Source: Ryuthela nishihirai (lineage: Eukaryota; Arthropoda; Arachnida; Araneae; Heptathelidae). From it: a stretch of 64,000 nucleotides of DNA. Position 1 is the stretch's first letter, and each line of letters begins with the position of its first letter. Where the stretch lies: the NCBI GenBank assembly GCA_038380435.1, contig JAWZYU010000034.1, positions 17,711,404-17,775,403 on the forward strand, written 5' to 3'. Shown one piece after another: positions 56,000 through 64,000 of the stretch. The notes under the pieces are model-generated. The model ran no database searches. It worked only from the letters and a program-made list of their open reading frames with translations, and was not told the DNA's origin. The position numbers and the translations under genes were made by a program.

Positions 56000-56700
56000 T
56001 ACAGAGAATAGACAGAAATGCGTCATTACTCATAGATTAGCCAAAATACATGAAAATACTGGAAGTTTTAGTTTCTCCAAATATTCCTTTGATATTCGAT
56101 TGGTTCGTTTAGAAAGGAACGGAACTTCCGTTTTATTACAGTTATCATTAGTTAGAATAATAACATTCTTATACAGATTGCTATCGTTTCATTTAAGATT
56201 ATTACATTTAGAAGAAACAAAATGAAACAGATACAGAGAAATCCGTTTTGCCAAAACCGAATTAGCAGTGATAAATGTAAATATTGACTTATTGCTCGCT
56301 GTTATACGTTTTTTGTTTTCCGACAATATGTTTCATTAGAAAAGAACCCTTAAAAATACCTTATTTAATGTCGTCTTAATGAGAATGCTGATAGTTCTTT
56401 GTGTTTTCGTTTCCTGTAGTCGTTCCTTATATTCAAAATTCACTTAGAAACTTCGCGTTCTAAGTGAAGTTTTAAAAGAATAGAATTGAACAGAAATGTA
56501 AGAAACCGTTTTAACGATGTCGGATTAGCAAGAATAACTGCCAATATCGGCTGTTTGGATTTCCGATTTTTTTTTAGAGGAAAACGATCTTTAAAATATT
56601 CGTATTATTGAAAGTCATATTATTAATTTTTATTTATTTTCTATTCAGAGGAAGATACTCTAACACAGTTCAAGAAATCAAAAACAGCGAAATATTTACA
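56000..56700. repeat. Diverged repeat, reverse of the 52.3-53.7 kb family
   Basis: The complement of the ctaatccgac phrase occurs as gtcggattagcaa near 56518 and as ccgaattagca near 56261, with aaacg.tttt flanks. Orientation is opposite to the copies left of the LINE/mariner/SINE block. A short palindrome ttcacttagaa ... ttctaagtgaa lies at 56439-56469. Confidence 0.45.
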
Positions 56701-56719
56701 ATGTGACTAAAATATGTTA

Positions 56720-58170
56720 ATACTTAACACCTTGACAATATAAAAATACTATGCATGTAGAAGGTTAAAACGCAAAATATTTTATAAATTTGATTAAGTC
56801 GACTTGATATAGTGGATCTTTGAAAATATTCAAAATTGTGGACTAAACAACAACAGAAGGTAAAGAGCTCCAAACACGACCAACTCTGGCGCATGAAGGA
56901 ATGATATTTACAATTTGTTCTAGCATGAGGAATATACATAAATACGCATAACGTAATCCTTGTTCTGATAGAGTTATTGTTAACGGTTATTGTTCACCTC
57001 AAACATACACCTCGAAATTTAATGTCTTCAGGGATTCAGTTGGGAAGCCATTGATTTGTAGGATTCCAAGGCTCTCCCTCCTTGTTCTGATAAGAGTCCA
57101 AGACGTGGATTAAAGGCTTAGAAATAAAAGAAATAGAGAAAGTTGTTGATGATTTTTATAACAGATTTTTGGATCGTGAACCAACCTTCTCCGTTTCAAG
57201 GAGTGAATATTGAGAATTTTCAGTCGTTCTTCGTCGCTTGAGTTGGAAAGTCCAGGTAGTCTCTTACTAAACCATCCATCATCACTCTAGTTGAACGTTC
57301 GTTCAACTAGAGTGATGTCAGAGATCATGTGGATAGGATATGCATATTCAAGATTAGACAAAGCAAAAGCAGAGAAGGACTTAAAAAGTGTCGGCCTGTT
57401 TGCACTTCTTTCATTCGATTGGTTCACAGATCAATGTTTATTTTATTATTTTTAGCAGCTTTAATATATTTAGATTTGGCAGCGCAAAATAATGAAGGCG
57501 ATACAGTTAGCTTTATTGGTGATGTTTTGGCAGTGTAAAGAAAATGAGAGGTTGGGAAAAATAATAACACCCAAGTCTAATTGAGATGATACACTGATGA
57601 TTGGGAAGCCATTGATAAGATCGCCCTGTTTCTGATTGCTACGACCCAAATGCATGATAATTGTTTTATCTGCAGAAATTGGTAACTGACAGGATATACT
57701 CCAGTCTTGTATGTTGTCGCATGCAATCTGAATGGAACAGCAATTGTCTTAACAAGCAGATTTAGCATCAAATTTAATGTCTTCAGCAAATACTTGTCAG
57801 CGGCTAGTTTTAGAACAGAAGGTATGTTTGTGGTGAACAATGCAAAAATATAGACCCAAAAATAAATCCTTGAATTACACCACTGCTGATATCCTCGGTT
57901 GGAGAAAGAGCATCTTCAACTCTTATTTGTTGAGAGCAAGTTGGAAAATAATCCACAGAATATTTTTACGATGACCTGTGGGATTCCGAGTTTAAGAAGT
58001 GTGTCAAAGAAGAAAAATTTATTTATTTTATAGAAATCTATTTACACCGAAGAGGCAAAATATTATGACCAGCTCATCTTTATGCAAATCGAAGCAACTG
58101 CAGTAAATGACGACGCATGTGAAGGTCAGGAAACGTTATAAATAACACCTGATACTTAGCTCTATATCCA
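56720..58170 (-). pseudogene. CR1-like LINE fragment
   Basis: Minus-strand pieces follow the order of a reverse transcriptase end. A FALFT.NIPSVL region lies near 57850. A segment with adkTIIMHLGRSNQKQGDLIN and SSQLDLGVII lies at 57690-57470, matching the KCxVMHLGxxN and DLGV blocks of CR1/Jockey-like elements. Shifted pieces upstream (to about 58100) resemble the palm around WCNSRIYFW (GxxQGSxxGP degraded). The 3' part to 56720 has no motif. Many stops. Confidence 0.6.
57280..57317. repeat. 18-bp perfect palindrome, 2-base loop
   Basis: catcactctagttgaacg (57280-57297), tt, then its exact complement (57300-57317). Confidence 0.95.
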
Positions 58171-58506
58171 TCTAAGGGTGGTTTACTTATATATTTTGTT
58201 CTTACTCATGCCAAATAGGCATATCTTTATGATGGAGATGGTTAGGGGTAAAATTATTAGCCGGTACATCGAATATGATTATACGATCTACGATCTACGA
58301 AGGAACTCATTAGTTCTGATCATTTACTAGCTTTTGCATCTCGATTTTCAGTTCTGAGTTTTATCATCATATCTAGTTTAGAGTCAGTCATTCCTGAGGT
58401 TGTTAAGTCAACAGCAACGGAAGAGGGGAGAAGACAGTCTACCTCAGCATTTGATTGCTTTAATGGGTCAAGTAGTCAATTCGGAAGTTGTGTCATCTGG
58501 AACAAA
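58171..58506. other. No gene seen
   Basis: Unrecognised AT-rich DNA before RTE copy G. Confidence 0.4.
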
Positions 58507-59350
58507 GCGTCCTTTTCTCTTTAGTTTGGTTATTTGATCATGTTATGCAAACTTCACTGCAAGGGAAACATTTTGTCCTTAAATGGTCTGGAGATCAAAA
58601 AACTCTTTTTTCGAGCTGTTGATGAGACTGGTAGTAGAGCAGGTTTGGTTATAAACAGAAAGAAAACTTAAGTGATGAAAATAGGTCAGGCAGGCTGTGA
58701 TTCGGTTAATCTGAATGGTTACCGAATTCCGTCTTGAGCAGGTGTCACAGTTTAATTACCTTGGGAGCTATGTAACAGATACTGGTGATGTGCGGCATGA
58801 GATTAACAGACGAATAGGGATTGCTACCGGGACTTTTAAGAATCTATGGAGAGTGTAAAAAAATAGGCGTATACATCTAAAGACTAAAATTAGACTGTAG
58901 AATAGTTTGGTTCTTTCTAGGGTTAGTTATGGTAGTGAAACTTGGACACTGTAAATATGATAACAGGAAACTAGATGCTTTTGATTCTAGATGCTTGCGC
59001 AGTATCTTGGGCATTAGGTGGTTTCAACTTTGCAACTAATGATGAGGTTAGGCAAAGGAGTCGGCAACCTCCTTTAAGCAACATATTGTGCAGAGAGAGA
59101 CTCCGTTGGTTTGACCATGTTGCCCGTATGGATAATTCTAGATTGGCGAATAGGGTTATGAACAGTGTGCATGAAGGCCTCAGAAAGAGTGGGAGACCTA
59201 GGATGCGGTGGGCTGACAATGTCAAACAGCACCTTGTTAGAATTGGTGTGCAGTAGACAGATGTAGCTCAGGAGAGATATGCTTGGAAAACTAAATTGTA
59301 CGGTTTACTTGGACATCCGTAGGCCCTGGCTACTTGAATATGCTGATGAT
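58507..59350 (+). mobile_element. RTE LINE copy G, 3' fragment, broken
   Basis: Starts within the SPFLFSLVIDYVM part of the reverse transcriptase, with a deletion of the YADD region (58600), and continues to the 3' end with a tgatgatgatgatga tail. The C-terminal frame 58975-59256 has RLRWFDHVARM and GRPRMRWADNV. Confidence 0.9.
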
Positions 59351-59864
59351 GATGATGACGTCTACAGAACATATGTGATATTTCACTCTTGATTCAAAAA
59401 CAGGAGTTAAAATCATATCATCAGATAAAAGGTGTCCAAGTGTAAGGAGCTGAAATATAGAATGGTGTAAGTGAAAATTAAAACGTCGTTCGAATTTAAA
59501 AGCTGGACTTTGAATCAATTAATATTTCACTGTTAGACTTCGGACAAAAAAAAAATATTTCACTATTAGAATGGTGTCAAAAAACTCGCACTTAGGTTAG
59601 TCACTGTCCTGAAAGAGAAATGAATGAGAGATAAGCGAATGACCTAATTGGAGCCTAGAAAGTAGAACTTCCTCCTTTATGATTCCTGTGAAAACATGAC
59701 TGCCATGGTTGGACAATAAGCTTGATCTCAAAGAGTTTGTTCGCAATCTGTTCCGACCAAGATAGCTGTCACTGTGCCCGGAGATTGATGCAGAAACAGT
59801 ACCACAAGTCCAGGTAAGGAACTGGCAGTGGGGAATCGGACAGTGCTGTGGCAGATTGGGAAGT
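59351..59864. other. No gene seen
   Basis: About 500 bases between two RTE fragments. No family recognised. Confidence 0.4.
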
Positions 59865-61398
59865 AGCATATGCCTATAACACAATCTGAAGTTATTTTGG
59901 CTGTTTCAAAACTTAAACTTCATAAATCCCCAGGGGTAGATGAAATTACTACGGCAATGCTTAGAGCTGGGAATGTTTCTGTTACGACTTGGATGACTGA
60001 AATTTTGAATATCTTTTATGATAAAGGCATGTTCCTAAAGATTTTACCAGAGCTATTATTATCCCTATTTTCAAAAAAGGTGATCGCAGTTCTTGTGATA
60101 ACTATAGGGGTATCAGCCTACTCTCTGTTCCAGGTAAAGTTCTTTCCATGATTGTGCTTAATAGAATTAAGAATCTGGTTGACAGTCAATTGCGTGATGA
60201 GCAATGTGGATTCAGAAGTGGTAGGTGATGTGTGGATCAAATATTTTCGCTTAGGCAGATTCTTGAGAAATGTTTAGAGTTTCAGAAACCTTTGGTTGCT
60301 AGCTTTGTTGATTTCAAAAAGGCTTTCGACTCTGTTGATCGTCATAATTTGCGGTTGATTGTGCGATCATATGGTATACCAGACAAGTCAGTTAACATAA
60401 TGACAGCTCTCTATAATCACACTGAGTCATTTGTGAGAGTTGGTAAGTCTTGTAGCAATTGGTTTAGCATTACTTCTGATGTTCGACAAGGGTGCATTTT
60501 GTCTCCTTTTCTCTTTAGTTTGGCTATTGATTATGTTATGCGAAATTCACTTCAAGGGAAAGATTTTGGCCTTAAATGGTCTGGAGACACTAAAATTTCT
60601 GATTTAGATTTTGCTGATAATTTAGCCCTTTTGACAAATGATGTTGATGAGATGAACTCTTTCATTCGAGCTGTTGATGAGACTGGTAGTAGAGTAGGTT
60701 TGGTTTATAAACAGAGAGAAAACTAAAGTGATGAAAATTGGTCAGGCAGGTTGTGATTCAGTTAATCTGAATTGTTGCAGTCTTGAGCAGGTGTCACAGT
60801 TTAATTACCTTGGGAGCTATGTAACAGATAATGGTGATGTGCGGCATGAGATTAACAGACGAATAGGGATTGCTGCCGCGACTTTTAAGAATCTATGGAG
60901 AGTGTGGGAAATAGGCGTATACACCTAAAGACTAAAATTAGACTGTATAATAGTTTGGTCCTTTCTAGGGTTAGTTATGGTAGTGAAACTTGGACGCTGT
61001 GTAAACAAGATAACAGGAAACTAGATGCTTACGTAGTATCTTGGGTATTATGTGGTTTAACTTTGTAACTAATGATGAGGTTAGGCAAAAGAGTTTGCAA
61101 CCTCCTTTAAGCAGCATATTGTGCAGAGAGAGACTCCGTTGGTTTGACCATGTTGCCCGTATGGATAATTATAGATTGGCGAATAGGGTTATGAACAGTG
61201 TGCCTAAAGGCCTCAGAAAGATGGGGAGACCTAAGATGCGGTGGGCAGACAATGTCAAACAGGACCTTGTTAGAATTGGTGTGCAGTAGCCAGATGCAGT
61301 AGATGTAGCTCAGGAGAGACTTGCTTGGAGAACTAAATTGCATGGTCTGGTTGGACCTCCGTTGGCCAGGGCTGCTTGAAGATGATGATGATGATGAA
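59865..61398 (+). mobile_element. RTE LINE copy H, 5'-truncated, broken
   Basis: Begins at the PITQSEVILAVSKLKLHKSP segment and runs to the 3' tail agatgatgatgatgatgaaa. Frames at 59870-60151, 60232-60726, 60728-60928 and 61041-61289 cover the reverse transcriptase and C-terminus. The YADD box reads FADN, a TGA follows GFRSGR near 60228 as in copy A, and single-base shifts split the frame. Confidence 0.92.
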
Positions 61399-61640
61399 AA
61401 ACAAATCAGAGTTTCAAGATAGAAATATTTAAAAATTTCATTGATAAGCACTTACAAATTCGGGAATCGTATAAGCAAAATGAAAATATATATAAAAACA
61501 TTTTTCATTTAATAACTGAAAAATAAATGCTGTGCTTCAGAAAACAAAAGAAACCGTAAAAAAACAAGATTACATTTCGTTAAGGAAGAAAAAAAGTCAT
61601 TAACCTTTTTGTATTCTTCGTATGTTCCAGCATAAATTAA
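61399..61640. other. AT-rich, no gene seen
   Basis: No feature recognised. Confidence 0.4.
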
Positions 61641-61649
61641 TTCCTTCGA

Positions 61650-62310
61650 TCTGTTGATCGAAGAGACTAAGGGTCCTCTCCAGGGAGAGGAGGAACTTCC
61701 CATTTGTCCCCTGCCCCCTGTTGCCGGCGCCCTTGCAACTTACCATCTGTCTCCTAACAGGTGTCCCTTCCCCCAACCTTCTCTGAGCCCTCGGGATCTT
61801 TTGACCTGGCCATTTATCCCATTCTGTGCAAAAAGTGCCGCTCAGGTGTAAAAAAAAAAAACCCGGCGCCCATGATGGGAATCTAAAATCGTAGCGCGTG
61901 CCAGGCTCGTAATCTGCAGTTCTCAGATTCGAGTCTCCCCTGGACCAACGTTCAGTCCTCCGTAAAAAATCCCACCCTGCCTCGGCCAATAGGGGACATC
62001 GACAGACTTGGAAAGGAAAGGCCGCTGTCCATCGGATGCAACATTAAGCCCCGCATGCGAGAGAGACATACCCTATGCGCCTTAAAGAACTCTCTGGATG
62101 GCCTTAACGGGGAGTGTGCCATCTGTCTCCTGTCCAGTGCGTGTCCTTCCTTCAACCTTCTCTCAGCATTTGGGGTTCTTGTGGTCTGGCCATTTAGCCT
62201 ATTGTGTGAAAAAAGAGTGGACATATTGGAAGGCGCCATTTTCCATCCCATCGGCTTCCTCTTCCACATTGAGGGCAAAGTGTTAGTTGACAAAATTTCA
62301 ATAAAGTCAG
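61650..62310 (-). mobile_element. Dimeric SINE-like repeat (family F)
   Basis: Two minus-strand units, 62300-61990 and 61860-61660, share ctaaatggccagg, gctcagagaaggttggggg and gagacagatggtaagt-like phrases with the unit at 23.4-23.7 kb. Between them lies a tRNA-like or 7SL-like linker with gactcgaatctgagaactgc and a poly-T stretch on the minus strand. The open frames across it are read-through. Confidence 0.7.
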
Positions 62311-63134
62311 AAACTTGGACATTGGAACGTCAGATATTTTTCATTTTCTGATACCTGAGAGTTTCGGAGTTCTCCACACACACACATATAATTTCCCACT
62401 TTTTTAAATCCCTCCCATATTTGCCCCAAGAAGAAATGAGGTATTGTTTATCTAGATCTAAAACGTTAGACTGATATTCTTTCAAATTGCACGAAGGCTA
62501 CTTTGAGATTTGCTAAGTAATCCCCCCCCCCCCTCCCTGCCGCGTTACTTCCGCATAGCTTGGTGTAACCATTCACGCGAGTGAGGGGTGGTTTAAGCTC
62601 ACGAGAGAAAATAAAGCTATGGAAATTATTCCTCCGTGGTTTCGCAGAGTGACTATCGGTTACTTGTAATTACTTCTCTGAGTTTTTGGTTTCTTTTATG
62701 ATTTAGGTGGTTCATTAGAGTCTTAAATAGCTGTTGTTAACATAGGCTGGGACTCAATTGCCTGCTTTTGGTTTTGCCTTACCAGGAAAGTAGAGACACA
62801 TTTGCCCAAGACGCTATTGTTAACGGCATCTATGTCACAAGTAATGTCATTGTTTTGTGAGAAGTAATTGATAAGAGAGCATTGTAGATAAGAATCACAT
62901 CGGGCAAGAAAAAGTCACCGATCCTTCAGCACGTGATTACGTGCTGAAGGATCGGTGACTCGTGATAAACTTCGAATCATAAACGAATCATAAACGGACC
63001 CAATTGGTTTTTAACTGAAGCAGAAACTTTCAGTTGGATGCCATATCCACTTTTAATCTGAAAGTGGATTTCCCAGCTGACATTGCGCCGAGATTTTAAT
63101 AAAGTGTTAATATGCAGTGACTAATGGAATTGAA
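62311..63134. other. No gene seen; contains a long perfect palindrome
   Basis: No coding or RNA signature. A poly-C run lies at 62523-62533, and an inverted pair atccacttt ... aaagtggat lies near 63047-63071 next to the 21-bp palindrome. Confidence 0.45.
62914..62959. repeat. 21-bp perfect palindrome, 4-base loop
   Basis: gtcaccgatccttcagcacg t (62914-62934), loop gatt, then the exact complement (62939-62959). Confidence 0.97.
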
Positions 63135-63385
63135 TTGGGCTCTATTACCTCTGAAACGCACTTTTTGCACACACTGGGCTAAATGCTCACGTCAAAAGGA
63201 CCCCGAGGGCTCAGACAATTTGGGGGAAGGGGACCCACTGGAACAGTTGTTGGGAGACAGATGGTAGCCTCCCATCAAGGCCTTCCAACGTGTTCTTTAA
63301 AGTGCAGAGGTTATGACTCACCCGAACGCAGGACCACGACTTGACGTCCAATCCGACGGACAGCGGCGTTTGCAAGCCCATTAAC
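63135..63385 (+). mobile_element. SINE-like repeat (family F), single unit
   Basis: Shares ctaaatgctcacgtcaaaag, ggggacccactggaacag, agacagatggtagcctccca and atccgacggacagcggcg with the unit at 23413-23666, in the same order. Flanking duplication unclear. Confidence 0.85.
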
Positions 63386-63418
63386 AATTAACAAATTAAA
63401 GCTTTAAACAACGCTGAA

Positions 63419-63930
63419 TATAATTATTTGAGAAGAAAAGCTTCATCTTCATTCTCAGACTCTGTATATGATTATTTGAGAAGAAAATGCTTTATCTTCA
63501 TTCTCAGACTCTGTATATGATTATTTGAGAAGAAAATGCTTTATCTTCATTCTCAGACTCTGTATATGATTATTTGAGAAGAAAATGCTTTATCTTCATT
63601 CTCAGACTCTGTATATGATTATTTCAGAATAAAATGCTTTATCTTAATTCTGAGACTCTGCATATGACTATTTGAGAAGAAAATGCTTTATCTTCATTCT
63701 CAGACTCTGCATATGACTATTTGAGAAGAAAATGCTTTATCTTCATTCTCAGACTCTGCATATGACTATTTGAGAAGAAAATGCTTTATGTGCATCTCAG
63801 ACTCTGCGTATGATTATTTGAGAAGAAAATGCTTTATCTTCATTCTCAGACACTGTATATGACTCTTTGAGAAGAAAATGCTTTATCTACATTATCATAC
63901 TCTGCATATGACTATTTGAGAAGAAACAAT
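63419..63930 (+). repeat. 49-bp minisatellite, about 10 units
   Basis: Units of the form tgattatttgagaagaaaat plus gctttatcttcattctcaga plus ctctgtata repeat with 48-49-bp period and few substitutions. There are no unique spacers, so it is not a CRISPR array. Confidence 0.95.
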
Positions 63931-64000
63931 TACAAAATATGCGTGATATAATTCATTTGGCGGTCTATTTAATTTAAATCGTATTTCGATATCAGCAGTT

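Noticed and set aside
63419..63930. CRISPR-like array
   Set aside because: The 49-bp units are directly adjacent with no unique spacers, and the DNA is clearly animal.

Overview
ORGANISM. This is animal nuclear DNA, most likely from an arthropod or another invertebrate. The window is AT-rich, has no operons, and holds no host gene or tRNA gene that I can support. It contains many interleaved animal-type transposable elements: Polinton/Maverick, RTE-clade and Jockey/CR1-like LINEs, mariner, hAT, a transposon with CACTG ends, tRNA-derived SINEs and minisatellites. I cannot name the species. LAYOUT 0-14 kb. A decayed Polinton (Maverick, adintovirus-like) fills this stretch. A protein-primed DNA polymerase B lies on the plus strand. 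A long minus-strand block then carries a conserved structural protein, a packaging ATPase, an adenain-type protease, the F54H12.2-like capsid protein, a small virion protein, a second (penton-like) capsid protein, a chromodomain integrase, two PC4/p15-like proteins, and a conserved protein of unknown role. Every long gene has frameshifts or stops. A tRNA-derived SINE sits inside the penton-like gene. LAYOUT 14-18 kb. A 1.15-kb element with terminal inverted repeats and an 11-bp flanking repeat comes first. Next is a second, different Polinton remnant (ATPase fragment and chromodomain integrase on minus, GGFL-type basic protein on plus), with a 215-bp palindromic MITE inserted. LAYOUT 19.4-28.3 kb. 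A very large inverted-repeat element has arms of about 0.97 kb and a loop that holds about three 0.6-0.7-kb tandem units, a foldback and a SINE-like insertion. A decayed full-length RTE LINE has jumped into its right arm. LAYOUT 28.8-32.4 kb. A full-length RTE LINE has an intact 1003-residue endonuclease/reverse transcriptase frame and a perfect 10-bp target-site duplication. It is the most recent-looking mobile element here. LAYOUT 35-45 kb. A Jockey/CR1-like LINE was split twice, once by a decayed RTE copy that ends at a TATG microsatellite, and once by a 2.19-kb DNA transposon with CACTGGGCAACA ends, a TAA duplication and a widespread but uncharacterised arthropod protein. LAYOUT 45-64 kb. 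This part holds a hAT end fragment, two tandem RTE pieces (one with a 762-residue open frame), a 1.2-kb minisatellite of 32- and 45-bp units, LINE fragments with reverse transcriptase and RNase H remnants, a mariner remnant, more RTE fragments, SINE-like repeats, short near-perfect palindromes and a 49-bp minisatellite. HOW IT FITS TOGETHER. The window is best read as stacked insertions. Old Polinton DNA was hit by a SINE and a MITE. An old LINE was hit by RTE and by the CACTG element. The big inverted-repeat element was hit by RTE and by a SINE-like unit. Only the RTE family still has intact coding capacity, and it may have supplied machinery for the SINEs (inference).
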